Shown: positions 38,336 to 49,296, counted from the first letter of the stretch. The stretch is DNA of 64,000 nucleotides from DYRB01 sp963802205 (GCA_963802205.1 CAWDHW010000031.1:1-64000); one strand, 5' to 3'. The notes: generated by a model not told the origin, from the sequence alone. Program-made: numbers and translations.

Positions 38336-38387
38336 CGTGGATGGGATTCTACCCTTGGGGGCGGGGGCTGATGTCGATAGGCAGGCG
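38336..38387 (+). repeat. ~50-bp direct repeat, right copy
   Basis: Matches 35795-35848 (CGTGGATGGGATTCTACCC, ATGTCGATAGG). It lies 82 bases before the STAND gene start. Confidence 0.7.
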
Positions 38388-38468
38388 CCCGCACCATCGG
38401 GCGGCATTGCACCCAATTCCCGCGTTATAGTGCCCACCTCGCCCCCGTCCAGCCAGACCTTACTCGCC

Positions 38469-41400
38469 ATGTCCGACGCCAAGGTCCGCATCTTCGTCTC
38501 GTCCCCCTCCGACGTGGATCACGAACGCGCCCTGCTCAAGGAGGTCTGCGGGCGGCTGCGGGAGGAGTACCTGTCCTACTTCGAGGTCCAGGCCATCCTT
38601 TGGGAGGAGGAGGCCCTCACCGCCGACCGCAACTTCCAGGACGGCATTCTGCGCCCGGCGGACTGCGAGATCGTCGTGGTGGTCCTGTGGACGCGCTTGG
38701 GTACTCCGCTCCCCGACGAGCCCTATGGCGGAATGACCGGGACCGAGTGGGAGTTCGTCAATGCGGTGGAGGCATCGTCCGCGCACGGACACCCGGAGGT
38801 CCTGGTCTACAAGAAGACCACCCCGCGGCTGGTGGACATCACCAACGCCGAGGCGACCCGCGAGGCCCTGGAGGACCGCCGCCGCCTGGAGGAGTTCTTC
38901 CGCGCCAACTTCTTCAACCCCGACGAGTCCTTCCGCCGCGCCTTCCGCACCTTCGATAGCGACGCCGGCTTCCGCGGCCTGATGGAGGGGCAGTTGCGCA
39001 AACTCCTCAACCGGCGCATCTCCGCCGAGAAGCGTGCGGCGGCGGGGGCGGCCGAGTGGCGCGGCAGCCCCTACCGCCCAGACGGGCCTTACGCTCAGAC
39101 CGACGCCCGCATCTTCACCGGGCGCGAGGCGGAGACCCGCGACCTCCTTGCCCGCCTCCCGGGGCGATCCTTCCTGCTCATCAGCGGGGCGAGCGGTTGC
39201 GGCAAGACCTCACTGATTCGCGCCGGGTTGCTCGCGCGCCTGGAACGCCCCTTCGTGCTCGAAGGGGTTGCCGGGTGCCGCATCGCCCTGGTGGACCCCA
39301 GCCCAGGCGCGAATCCGACGACCGATCCGCTGGCCGCCCTCGCCGCGGGCCTCTGCACCCCCCAGGCACTGGGTCCGACCCTGGCCGGTTTCGGGCTGAC
39401 GCCGGCCGGGCTCACCCACCTCCTCGCCCGCGACCCGCGAGGCCGCTGCGGCTCAGGTTGGGGCGGCCCTCAATGCCCTGGCCCGAGATCAGAAGGGCTA
39501 CACCGGGGTGGCCGAGGGGGACTTGCGTCTGGCCGTGGTCCTGGACCCCCTGGATGCCCTGCTCACCACAGGCCCCGAGGCCTGCGCTGGTCTGGTCGCC
39601 GCCGCTGCCGCCCTGGCCGCCGGGGGGCGAACCTGGGTCATCGGCGTGGTGGGGACCGCCCGGCTGGGCCATCTGGCCCCCCTCTTGCCCCTTCTGGCGT
39701 TGTCGGATGGGCTGGGGTCGCCAGGACTCGACCCGGACACCTGGTACCACCTGGAGGCCCCGGCCCCGGGGCGGGTGCGCCAGGTGGTGGAGATCCCGGC
39801 GGGGGTGGCCGGGGTTGAGGTCGAGGGCCACGCTCCCGGGGACCGCCGCAGCCTGGTGGATCTGTTGGAGGCGGAGGCCGGGACCCTGCGCCACTGGCCG
39901 CCTCTGGTGGAGGCGGCCCTGGACCTGGCCTACCGTAGCGCCGCCGAGCGGGCCCGGACTCAGCCGCACGGCCCCAGAGGCGCGACCCTGACCCGGGCCG
40001 ACTACCAGGCCGTGGGCGGTATCGCCGGGGTCGCGCTCGCAAGGGCCGAGGCGGTCTGGGCAGGGCTCGACGCCGGGGTGCGCTCGGCCCTGCCCGTGCT
40101 CTGCCGGGCCCTCGTCAGCCTGGACGGGGCCCGCCCAGCCCTGCGCTCCGGGGACCTCCGGGTGCTGGAGGCGGACCCCGCCTGCCGCGCCCTGGTCGCG
40201 GCCCTGGTGGAGGTACGCCTGGTGGCCGTGGACGCCGAGCGCGATCCCCTGACCCGCAGCCCCTGCCCACAAGCCGACTACAGCCTGCTGGGGGAGGTGC
40301 GCGAGACCCTGCGCCAGACCTGGGCTGAGTGGCGCGCCAGGCTGAGGCCGAAGCGGGCGGCCGCGGCGCTGACGGCAGAACTGGCGGAAGACTCGACCGC
40401 TGCGGCGGCCGCGTCCGCAACAAGCCAGAGCGGGCCGGGTGCCGAGCCGGGGCCGGTCGTCCCGGACGATTTGACCGATTGGGCCGCCTGGCGCGCCGGG
40501 GCCAGCTTTACCCACCCAGTCCTACTCACCGGCTGGCCTCCGGTCCGCGACTGGCTGGCTCGGTCCGACAACCGCCAGACCCTGCAACTGCGCCATCAGA
40601 TCGGGCGTCGCGCCCAGCTCTGGCGGCGCACCGACTGCAACCGGGAATACCTCCTCGGCGCCGCCGGTTATCCCGCCGCCAAGGCCCTGGCCGGGACCCT
40701 GGCCGGAGAGATCGAGCCCCTGGAGGCCGACTACCTGGCCCAGTCCGCCCTCTATCTCGGCCTCCAGCACCGGCGCAGTCAGGCCCTGCGCGCCATCGGG
40801 GCGAGCTTGCTGGTGCTGCTGGCCCTGGCCACCTTGGCCGCTCTCTGGGCCCTGGATGCCTCCCGCTTTGCCCGGGTTCAGCTCCACCGCAGCGAACTGG
40901 CAGCCGCCGCCACCGATATTGCCAAGGGCAATTCCCCCAGGGCCCTGATGCGGGCCTTGGCGGCCGCCCCCGCCCTACCTCAGGAGGCCAGCAATACCGT
41001 CAGCCGGATACTGACGGAAAACCGGCTCATCGCCATGGCCCAGGGCCCCCAGGACGCCGCCCCCGGGCCCGAGGGGCGGCCCATCTCGCCGGCGTTCCGC
41101 GACGACGGCGAACGCCTGATTACCGCCACACCAACGGAGGGTGTCTCCCTGTGGCGCCTGGACGAGGGGCGCTTCGAACTGGAGGGCCCCCTGGCCGACC
41201 CGGGGCTTGACCTGCGCATGCTGGCGTTCGTCGGCAAGGGGGATGCATCGCGGGTGCTGGCGGGGGGGCCGGGTGGGGTCTGGCTCCTACCCGCGGGCCC
41301 CGGGGCCGCCCCGGATTACCCCTGCGCTATGGACTTCGGTAGCGTGGTGGCCCTCGACCCCAACGGACGCCACGTCGCAGTTGCCCAAGCGCTGGGTCAG

Positions 41401-43509
41401 ACCGAGGGCGAAGGCGCGTCCGCTGGGACCCAGGCGGCCGGCTACGGGGTCTGCATCATCGACCTGGACCGGCGGCGCACCGCGCTACGCATCCCCGACC
41501 CGGACAACCCGGAGGCCGGCCCCCTGCATAAGCGCGAGATCCTCGGGCTGGACTTTTCCCCCGACGGACAGCGCCTGGCCACGGCCTCCGCCGATGGCAG
41601 CGCCAAGGTCATCGACCTGGCTAGTGGCGAGCCGATTTTGACCCTGCCCCCCGAAGGTAGGCTGCGTCGGGGCATCAATCGGGCGGTTTTCGATCCCGTG
41701 GATGGCGGGCGCATCGGCCTGGCCTGCGCCGACGAGCGGGTGCGCGTCTACCGCACCGATGGGACTCTGATTGCCAACCTGGGGGAGATCCAGGAGGGCG
41801 GAGTGACCATTCGGCTCCATACCAGCGGTGTGCACGACCTTGACTTCGCCCGCGACGGGCGCTACCTGGTGGCCGGGGACGACGACGGCCAGGTCGTGCG
41901 TTGGGACCTCACCCGCGCAGGCAGCGCCCAGATCCTGGGACAGCACCGTTTGGCCGTCACCCAGGTCCGTGTGGCCCCGGCCCACGGCGACGCCGATGCC
42001 GAGCCCGTGGCCCTGACCGCCTCCGATGACCGCTCTGCCCGTCTCTGGGGGGTCTATACGGGGCGCGAGCTCGCCGCTTTCAGCCACGATGCAGCGGTCA
42101 CCGACGCCCTGCTCAGCACCGACGGGTCCAGGGTCATGACCTTCGCCGACCGCGACGGCTCGGCCCGGCTGTGGGGGGTCCGCCGCATCTCCCGCATCGG
42201 CCATCGCATGACCCAGACCGACCATGTGGGTAGCGTGGCCGTCTCCCCGGACGCAACGGTCAGCGAGGGCCAATCCAACAATCCCGCCTCGGACGGGGCA
42301 GACGCGACCGGCCGCCGCCCACTGGTCTTCGCCATCGGTAGTCACGACGGCAGTATCGGGGTCTGGCACCAGGATGGTGCCACCCCGGCCGTCCCGCCTC
42401 AGCGCATGCGGCTCCTGACCGGGCACAGCGGTCGGGTGCGTCGGGTCGGGTTCTCCCCATCCGGGCGCTGGTTGGCGAGCGCGTCTTACGACGGCACGGC
42501 TCGGGTCTGGGACCCACGCACCGGGGCGGGCTGTACCATGGACGCCGTGGTGTCCACCCCCGAGACCGGCAGTGGCAACGCCGCGGCGGTCCCTGAGGTC
42601 TATCGCGCCCTGTTCGGACCGGACGAAGACTGGGTCCTCACCGCCTCCAACGACCCGATACCGGTACGCCTGTGGGGTTGGGACGGCCACACCTGCGTCC
42701 CCCAGGATCCCGATCCCGCCTTTGCCCACGGTTCGGCCCGGGTCCAGGCCGCAGCGGTTGGCCGGGACCGCGAGGGGGCCCAAATCGTCGCCACTGGGGA
42801 CGAGGCCGGGCAGGTGCGGGTCATGCGCCGTCGCCCCGGGCTTGGTTGGGAGCGCCTGTGCGACCTCGATGCTCACAAGGGCCACATTCTCGACATCGCC
42901 CTGTCCCCGGACGGGACACGCCTGGCCAGCGCCGGGAAGGACGGCAACATCCGCCTGGTTCGGCTCCTGGCCCAGGACTGCGCCCTCCAGGCCCCCTTGA
43001 CTGGCCATCGCAGCCAGGTCAATGCGCTGAGCTTTGCTCCCGATGGCGCCAGCCTGGTCAGCGCCGGCCAGGATGGCATCGCCCGGGTCTGGGGCAGCGA
43101 TGGGACGCCCCTGGCAAAACTCCTCGGGCACCGCGAACGGGTCTCCATCGTCGAGTTCAGCCCCGACGGGCATTGGATCCTGACCGGCTCCCGGGACGGG
43201 GACCTGCGCCTGTGGCCCGCCCCGACCCGGCACGTGGGGACCCTGGACGGATCCTGGCTGACCCTGGGTGCGGGGCATCGCACGGTCGCCTCCGCCGTCT
43301 TTACCCCGGACGGCAAGGGCCTGGTGGCCGGTTACTGGGGCAATGCCGCCTACCTCTGGCGCCTGTGGTCCGAAGACGCACCGGACCAGACCTTAGTCGC
43401 GACCTGGGGCGCCCAGCGGGCGGGCCTGACCCTGATCCAGGAGGCGGACCGGTTCCGCCGGGAGAACCACCTCGACCTGCGCCACTCAAGCCCAGGGGAG
43501 GCCCCCTAG
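38469..43509 (+). CDS. DUF4062-STAND NTPase-transmembrane-WD40 protein (one frameshift)
   Basis: About 1679 residues if one extra base near 39433 (CCC in GCGACCCGCGAG) is removed; the join then reads LLARDREAAAAQVG. Residues 1-~110 are a DUF4062 domain (KVRIFVSSPSDVDHER). An nSTAND-type P-loop NTPase follows, with GASGCGKTSLIRAG near 242-255 and Walker B-like LAVVLDPLDALL near 350. One membrane helix lies near 770-795 (SLLVLLALATLAALWAL). From ~860 onward there are about 13 WD40 repeats (for example VGFSPSGRWLASASYDGTARVWDP). STAND proteins are signal-triggered oligomerising switches, and several act in phage defence or cell death; a sensor role for the WD40 part and a signalling role for DUF4062 are inference. 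Orphan gene. Confidence 0.82.
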
Positions 43510-43535
43510 GGCCCGCTGCGCGGACCCTTGACCCC

Positions 43536-44354
43536 TCATTCCAGGCACAGGTCCTGAAGTCGCGCCAGTTCCGCCTCCTCGAATCCGGCGCGGCGGCGGT
43601 CCGCCAGGTTCAGGGGGCAGCGCACCTCACCGCGCAGGTGGCGATCGAGCAGGGCGAACCAGGTCGGCTCCGGGTCCAGGCCGCGCTCGGCACACAGATA
43701 GCGGAACCAACGATTGCCCGCCGCCACATGACCAACCTCCTCGCGCAGGATCACCGTCAGGCAGTCCGCAGTGGCAAGATCCCCCGCACTGCGCAGGCGC
43801 TCGATCATGGCCGGGGTCACGTCCAGGCCGCGGGCCTCCAGGACCCGTGGTACCAGTGCCATGCGCACCAGCGGGTCGGAGGCGGTGGCCTGTGCCATTT
43901 CCCAGAGCCCGTCGTGCGCCGGGAAGGCACCGTAGTCCAGACCCAGGTCCCGTAGCCGCCCGCGCATCAGATTGAAGTGCTCGGCCTCCTCCGCCGCCAC
44001 CTGAACCCAGTCGTCATACCAGCCCCGCGGCAGGCCGCGGAAGCGGTAGACCGCATCCCAGGCCAGGTTCACCGCGTTGAACTCGATGTGGGCCACGGCG
44101 TGGATCAGGGCTGCGCGCCCCTTGATGCTGTTTGGCCTACGCCGCGGAAGGTCGCGCGGGGAGACCAACTCCGGCCGATCCGGCCGCCCCGGGAAACCGA
44201 TGGGCGCGACGGGGCCGGGGTCGATCACATGCAGGGTCCCTGAACGCCAGGCGGCGGCGGTGGCCTGGGTCAGACGCCCCTTCTCTCCGGGGTCGCGGGC
44301 CGCCAGGCACTGCTCGGCGGCGAGGAAGAGATTGCCTGGGATCGCGCTGAACAC
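43536..44354 (-). CDS. DUF455 ferritin-like protein
   Basis: 272 residues. The DUF455/ferritin-like helices carry paired Glu and His residues: HAVAHIEFNAVNLAWDA, AAEEAEHFNLMRGRL and REEVGHVAAGNRWF, consistent with a di-iron site. Related proteins are annotated only generally as ferritin-like oxidases; function unknown. Convergent with the STAND gene, 26 bases away. Confidence 0.85.
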   Translation of the reverse strand: MFSAIPGNLFLAAEQCLAARDPGEKGRLTQATAAAWRSGTLHVIDPGPVAPIGFPGRPDRPELVSPRDLPRRRPNSIKGRAALIHAVAHIEFNAVNLAWDAVYRFRGLPRGWYDDWVQVAAEEAEHFNLMRGRLRDLGLDYGAFPAHDGLWEMAQATASDPLVRMALVPRVLEARGLDVTPAMIERLRSAGDLATADCLTVILREEVGHVAAGNRWFRYLCAERGLDPEPTWFALLDRHLRGEVRCPLNLADRRRAGFEEAELARLQDLCLE

Positions 44355-44543
44355 GGCTGTCCTCGTTACGGGGAAGGACTATGAATCTTACCAGGATGCG
44401 GGGTACTGGCCCCTTCGGGCGATCCGGGATCGGCAACTCAAAGTTTGGCGGCACGCCCGGGCAACGGCGGTCACGCCGCCTGCGTACAATACGGGGATGC
44501 CAGTCCGGCGATCAGGCCCTACCCATTGTTCCAGGAGTCCCCC

Positions 44544-45086
44544 ATGGAGACCTTTCACGGCACCACCATTCTCTCGGTCCGGCGCGGTGTGTCCGTTTGC
44601 GTCGGCGGCGACGGCCAGGTCTCGCTCGGCAACACGGTGATGAAGGGCAACGCCCGCAAGGTCCGGCGCCTCTACAAGGAGCGCGTCCTCGCCGGCTTCG
44701 CCGGGGCTACCGCAGATGCCTTCACCCTGTTCGAACGCTTCGAGGGCAAACTCGAAAAGCATCAGGGGCACCTGGCGCGCTCCGCCGTCGAGCTGGCCAA
44801 GGACTGGCGCACCGACCGTATGCTGCGCCGCCTGGAGGCACTGCTCTGTGTGGCTGATGCCACCACCTCGCTGATCATCTCCGGGACCGGGGACGTGATC
44901 GAGCCGGAGCACGACCTCATGGCCATCGGCTCCGGTGGGGCCTTTGCACAGGCCGCCGCCCGCGCCTTGCTGGAAAATACCGAACTGTCAGCCCGGGAGA
45001 TCGTCGAGCGTGCCCTGCACATCGCCGCCGACATCTGTATCTACACCAACCACAACCTGACCGTCGAGGAACTGGCCATCCCCTAA
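44544..45086 (+). CDS. hslV: HslV, ATP-dependent protease peptidase subunit
   Basis: 180 residues from the ATG at 44544, preceded by CCAGGAG. The N-terminus METFHGTTILSVRRG contains the TT whose first Thr becomes the catalytic nucleophile after processing. GSGGAFAQAAARALLENT is the conserved proteasome-beta-like segment. HslV forms a double hexamer capped by HslU and degrades misfolded and regulatory proteins in the cytoplasm. hslU follows 103 bases downstream. Confidence 0.96.
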   Translation: METFHGTTILSVRRGVSVCVGGDGQVSLGNTVMKGNARKVRRLYKERVLAGFAGATADAFTLFERFEGKLEKHQGHLARSAVELAKDWRTDRMLRRLEALLCVADATTSLIISGTGDVIEPEHDLMAIGSGGAFAQAAARALLENTELSAREIVERALHIAADICIYTNHNLTVEELAIP

Positions 45087-45189
45087 GGCGCCCGACCGGC
45101 TGCCCTTGTAGAGCCCCCAGGAAACCCACACCCTAGGTCTGGTCTTGGCCGAGCGCCAGACCCCTATCTCAGCCCCCGAGCCCCAGCAG

Positions 45190-46527
45190 ATGTCCGACAT
45201 CACCCCCCAAGCCATAGTCCTCGAACTGGACAAGCACATCATCGGCCAGGACGAGGCCAAGCGCGCCGTTGCCATTGCCCTGCGCAACCGCTGGCGGCGC
45301 AGCCGGATCGACGAGCCCATGCGCTCGGAGATCACCCCCAAGAACATTCTTATGATTGGGCCCACCGGGGTGGGCAAGACCGAGATCGCCCGGCGTCTGG
45401 CGCGTCTGGCAGATGCGCCCTTCCTCAAGGTCGAGGCGACCAAGTTCACCGAGGTCGGCTACGTCGGGCGCGACGTCGAGTCCATTATCCGCGACCTGGC
45501 CGACATTGCAGTAAAGATGGCCCGTGAGCGCGAGATGGCGAAGTTGCAGGATCAGGCCGTGGCGGCCGCCGAGGAACGCCTGCTCGACGCCCTGCTCCCG
45601 CCGCCCGCCAGCTTCGAGGAGGACGCCAGCGGGACTGCGGTCCCCAATGCGACCCGCGAGAAGTTCCGGGCGAGGCTCAGGCGCGGGGAGCTGGACGAGC
45701 GCGAGGTCGAGCTTCAGGTCGCCGTGTCCCCGGTCGGGGTGGAGATAATGGCCCCGCCTGGGATGGAGGAGATGACCAGCCAGCTCCAGGGGCTGTTCCA
45801 GAACCTGGGCCAGGGGCGCACCAAGAGGCGCAAGCTGCGGGTGCGCGATGCCCTCAAGCTCCTGCGCGACGAGGAGGCCGCCAAGCGGGTCAATGAGGAA
45901 GACCTGAAGCTGCGCGCCATCGAAAACCTGGAGCAGCAGGGCATTGTCTTTTTAGACGAGATCGACAAGGTGACCCGACGCGCCGACCAGAGCGGTGGTG
46001 GCGCCGATGTCTCCCGCGAGGGTGTGCAGCGTGACCTCTTGCCCCTGGTGGAGGGGAGCACGGTCTCGACCAAGTACGGCATGGTCCGGACCGACCACAT
46101 CCTGTTCATTGCCTCCGGGGCCTTCCACTTGGCCCGACCCTCGGACCTGATCCCGGAGCTTCAGGGGCGCCTGCCCATTCGGGTGGAGCTGCGCGCCCTA
46201 TCCACCGACGACTTCGTGCGCATACTCACCGAGCCTGACGCCTCGCTGACCGAGCAATATACAGCCCTGCTGGGGACCGAGGGGGTGAGCCTGAGTTTCA
46301 GCGAGGGCGGTATCCGGCGCATCGCCGAACTGGCCTGGCAGGTCAACGAGCGCACCGAGAATATCGGCGCCCGACGCCTGCACACCGTCCTGGAGCGCCT
46401 GCTGGAGGGTATCTCCTACTCTGCCACCGAGCATGCCGGTGCGACCTTGACCATTGATGCCGACTACGTGGACCACAACCTGGGGGAACTGGCGGGGGAC
46501 GACGACCTGTCGCGGTACATCCTTTAG
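45190..46527 (+). CDS. hslU: HslU, ATPase subunit of the HslUV protease
   Basis: 445 residues from the ATG at 45190 (MSDITPQAIVLELDKHIIGQ); an in-frame upstream extension is unlike the family. Walker A GPTGVGKTEIARRLA, the pore loop in KFTEVGYVGRDVES, Walker B IVFLDEIDKV, sensor 2 region ENIGARRLHTVLE, and the C-terminal DLSRYIL that docks into HslV. An I domain occupies about residues 110-240. Unfolds substrates for HslV. Confidence 0.96.
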   Translation: MSDITPQAIVLELDKHIIGQDEAKRAVAIALRNRWRRSRIDEPMRSEITPKNILMIGPTGVGKTEIARRLARLADAPFLKVEATKFTEVGYVGRDVESIIRDLADIAVKMAREREMAKLQDQAVAAAEERLLDALLPPPASFEEDASGTAVPNATREKFRARLRRGELDEREVELQVAVSPVGVEIMAPPGMEEMTSQLQGLFQNLGQGRTKRRKLRVRDALKLLRDEEAAKRVNEEDLKLRAIENLEQQGIVFLDEIDKVTRRADQSGGGADVSREGVQRDLLPLVEGSTVSTKYGMVRTDHILFIASGAFHLARPSDLIPELQGRLPIRVELRALSTDDFVRILTEPDASLTEQYTALLGTEGVSLSFSEGGIRRIAELAWQVNERTENIGARRLHTVLERLLEGISYSATEHAGATLTIDADYVDHNLGELAGDDDLSRYIL

Positions 46528-46658
46528 GCTGGATGTCAGGCTGGTTTCTACGAGCTATAGGGCTTAGTCAGGACCTATACGGCCAGACCGGTACCGCTGC
46601 GCCAACTACCACCCATTCCGCCGCTTTGCGCCCTGACGCCCATATCCTGGAGTACCCC

Positions 46659-47018
46659 ATGCCCACCTGTACCGAACTCAACTTCCACCGCCAGTCGCGG
46701 GTGTTGGAGATCAGCTTCGACGACGGCGCCCGTTACAGCCTCCCCTGCGAGTTCCTGCGGGTCTTCTCCCCATCAGCCGAGGTCCAGGGTCATGGCCCCG
46801 GTCAGGGCACCCTCCAGGTCGGGAAGGAGGACGTAAACATCGACCAGATCGAGCCGGTCGGCCATTACGCTATCTGCCTGCACTTCGACGACGAGCACAA
46901 CACCGGGATCTACTCCTGGGAGTACCTCTACAACCTGGGCAAGAATCAGGAGGGGTTCTGGCAGGAGTACCTCGCCGCCCTGGAGCAGGCCGGGCACAAG
47001 CGCCGGAAGCCGTCCTAA
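46659..47018 (+). CDS. DUF971 family protein
   Basis: 119 residues from the ATG at 46659 (TGGAG upstream). Single DUF971 domain, the zinc-binding N-terminal domain of gamma-butyrobetaine hydroxylases: ISFDDGARYSLPCEFLRVFSPSAEVQGHG, then HYAICLHFDDEHNTGIYSWEYLY. It usually sits downstream of hslVU in gammaproteobacteria, as here. Function unknown. Confidence 0.9.
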   Translation: MPTCTELNFHRQSRVLEISFDDGARYSLPCEFLRVFSPSAEVQGHGPGQGTLQVGKEDVNIDQIEPVGHYAICLHFDDEHNTGIYSWEYLYNLGKNQEGFWQEYLAALEQAGHKRRKPS

Positions 47019-47093
47019 GTGAAGGCGCAGTTGCCGGCGGAGATCCACTCCGTCGGGCGCTACGTTCGTCATTGCATGCCTGGGTGCCGCGGG

Positions 47094-48890
47094 TCAATCC
47101 ACCCGAACGGGCGCGACCTTAAAGACCTCCTCCAGGCTGGTCACCCCCTCGGCCACCTTCATGGCCCCGCCGATGCGCAGCGGTTTCAGACCCTTCCGAT
47201 AGGCCAGGGCGCGTAGGGCCGCCTCGTCGAAGTCGGCGCGGATGAGGTTGCGGATGTCGAGATCCAGGGTGAGCATCTCGTAGAGCCCGATGCGCCCGTA
47301 GTAGCCGGTATTGCGGCACTCCAGGCACCCCTTGGGTGCGCGGACGGTGGCCGGTGCGGGGACGGGCCAAGGGTGGACCAGCGACTCCCACAGCGCCGGG
47401 TCGAGGGGGATCGACTGTTTGCAGTGTGGGCAGAGGGTGCGCACCAGGCGCTGGGCGACCACGCCGATGACGGTGGCCTTGATCAGGTAGTGCGGGACGC
47501 CGATGTCCAGCAGGCGGGTGATGGCGGAGGGTGCATCGTTGGTGTGCAGGGTGGACAGGACCAGGTGGCCGGTCAGGGATGCCTGGACGGCCATGTCGGC
47601 GGTCTCCAGATCGCGGATCTCGCCGATCATGATGATGTCCGGGTCCTGACGCATCAGGGTGCGGATGCCGCTGGCGAAGTCGAGCCCGATATTGTGCTGG
47701 ACCTGCATCTGGTTGAAGGCCCCCTCCACCATCTCGACGGGTTCCTCCACGGTGCAGACGTTTACATCTGGCGTGGCCAGAGTCTTGAGAGTGGAGTAGA
47801 GGGTGGTGGTCTTGCCCGATCCTGTCGGCCCCGTTACCAGGATGATGCCATGGGGGCGTGCGACCATCTCCGTCCAGCGTGCCGCGTCCTCAGGACCGAA
47901 GCCCAGTTCCGCGAATCCCTTGAGGATGACGTCGGGGTTGAAGATGCGCATGACCAGCTTCTCGCCGAAGGCGGTGGGCATGGTGGACAGACGCATCTCC
48001 AATTCGCGGCCATCCTCGGTGCGGGTCTTGATGCGCCCGTCCTGAGGCCGTCGTTTTTCGGCTACGTCCATGCGCCCGAGGATCTTGATGCGGCTGGTGA
48101 TAGCCGCCATGACCCGGGCGGGGACCTGATAGACCGGGTGCAGGACGCCGTCGATGCGGAAGCGGATATTGCCCACGTCGCGGCGAGGCTCGATGTGGAT
48201 GTCGCTGGCACGCTGGTCGAAGGCGTACTGCAAGAGCCAGTCCACGATGTGGACGATGTGACTGTCATTGGCGTCCAGGGTCCCGGACTTGCCCAACTCC
48301 ACCAGGGACTCGATGTTGTGTATGCCACGGAAGCGGGTCTCGTCCGGGCCCTCCGCGGCCCCCTTGACCGATGTGGAGACGCCGAAGAACTCCTTGCGGT
48401 AGCGCTCGATGTCACGCGGGTTGGCGACGACACTGACGATGTCGCGCTTGACGATCTGACGGACCTGTTCCATCCAGTCCGTGAGGTAGGGCTCGGAGGT
48501 GGCGAAGACGACCCGCTCTGGGGTCACCAGGACCGGGAGGATGCGGTTCCAGGCGGCATAGGCCGCCGTGACCATATCCCCGACGTTGGGGGCGTCGATC
48601 TTGAGCGGATCGATGCGCAGGTACTCAAGCCCGGTGCGTTTGGCGAGCCAGAACGTCAGTTCCTCCAGGGTGATGACACGCTTGGGGGACTTGGCGTGGT
48701 GGAACTGGGCGTTGGCGACGATCTCCAGAGCGTGCTGCTCGGCACGCTGCTTAGCCGTCACCGTCAGCAGCAGATTCTGCGCCGCGGATCGTAACACCAG
48801 GCCGTCCGTCACCAGGTCTTCGAGGACCTCCTCGACGCTGAGCTTGTGACTCGGCCTGGGCACGGGGGGCGGGTGAGTCGAGTGAGTCAA
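47094..48890 (-). CDS. GspE/PilB-family assembly ATPase
   Basis: 598 residues when started at the TTG at 48890, which has AGGAG 6 bases upstream; the open frame extends further but reads as low-quality protein. An N-terminal MshEN-like domain is followed by ASDIHIEPRRD, Walker A GPTGSGKTTTLYS, the Asp box CTVEEPVE, Walker B DPDIIMIGEIRD, His box TGHLVLSTLHTNDA and the zinc tetracysteine CPHC...CLEC. These ATPases power type II secretion or type IV pilus extension. No other secretion or pilus gene adjoins it, so the machine it serves is uncertain. Confidence 0.88.
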   Translation of the reverse strand: MTHSTHPPPVPRPSHKLSVEEVLEDLVTDGLVLRSAAQNLLLTVTAKQRAEQHALEIVANAQFHHAKSPKRVITLEELTFWLAKRTGLEYLRIDPLKIDAPNVGDMVTAAYAAWNRILPVLVTPERVVFATSEPYLTDWMEQVRQIVKRDIVSVVANPRDIERYRKEFFGVSTSVKGAAEGPDETRFRGIHNIESLVELGKSGTLDANDSHIVHIVDWLLQYAFDQRASDIHIEPRRDVGNIRFRIDGVLHPVYQVPARVMAAITSRIKILGRMDVAEKRRPQDGRIKTRTEDGRELEMRLSTMPTAFGEKLVMRIFNPDVILKGFAELGFGPEDAARWTEMVARPHGIILVTGPTGSGKTTTLYSTLKTLATPDVNVCTVEEPVEMVEGAFNQMQVQHNIGLDFASGIRTLMRQDPDIIMIGEIRDLETADMAVQASLTGHLVLSTLHTNDAPSAITRLLDIGVPHYLIKATVIGVVAQRLVRTLCPHCKQSIPLDPALWESLVHPWPVPAPATVRAPKGCLECRNTGYYGRIGLYEMLTLDLDIRNLIRADFDEAALRALAYRKGLKPLRIGGAMKVAEGVTSLEEVFKVAPVRVD

Positions 48891-49097
48891 TCCAAACTCC
48901 TGGCGCGGCGGCGGGTCCCGACCGCGGCGCGGTCCGGGGATTTGCGGGCCAGCATAAGAGATGCCGGGTAGGGCCGCCAGGGCCGGGTGCCGGGGGGGCC
49001 GGTAGCGGCCAACCGCAGCCGGCTGCGGCATATACTGGGGCTGCCCTGACGATTGCCTGAAAGAAAGTTGATCGTTATATTAGGATTTTCTATTGCA

Positions 49098-49111
49098 TTG
49101 ATTTGGGTCAA
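49098..49111. promoter_or_regulatory. FNR/Anr-like box upstream of the oxidase cluster
   Basis: TTGAT-TTGG-GTCAA matches the FNR consensus TTGAT-N4-ATCAA at 9 of 10 half-site positions. It lies in an AT-rich patch (49060-49140), unusual for this genome, in the 405-base divergent region between the GspE-type gene and the oxidase cluster, about 185 bases before the first cluster gene. Confidence 0.5.
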
Positions 49112-49296
49112 ATAAAGTTGCTTTTTAGGTTGCATTCTCGCACCCTTGCGTCCGTCGAAACTCCTCGCTTCGACGACCGGAATCTCTGACCATCCCCGAT
49201 TGGGCATCCCGCCAACCGTGGCTTCCAGCCTCAGGTTTGGCAGGCAGTGACCTACCAGGCCACCAGCCCGTCGATCAATTGCCGGGCCTTAAGACC

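Noticed and set aside
39400..39520. Programmed ribosomal frameshift in the STAND gene
   Set aside because: No slippery heptamer or pseudoknot is evident, and the same type of single-base break occurs in unrelated housekeeping genes, so an indel error is preferred.
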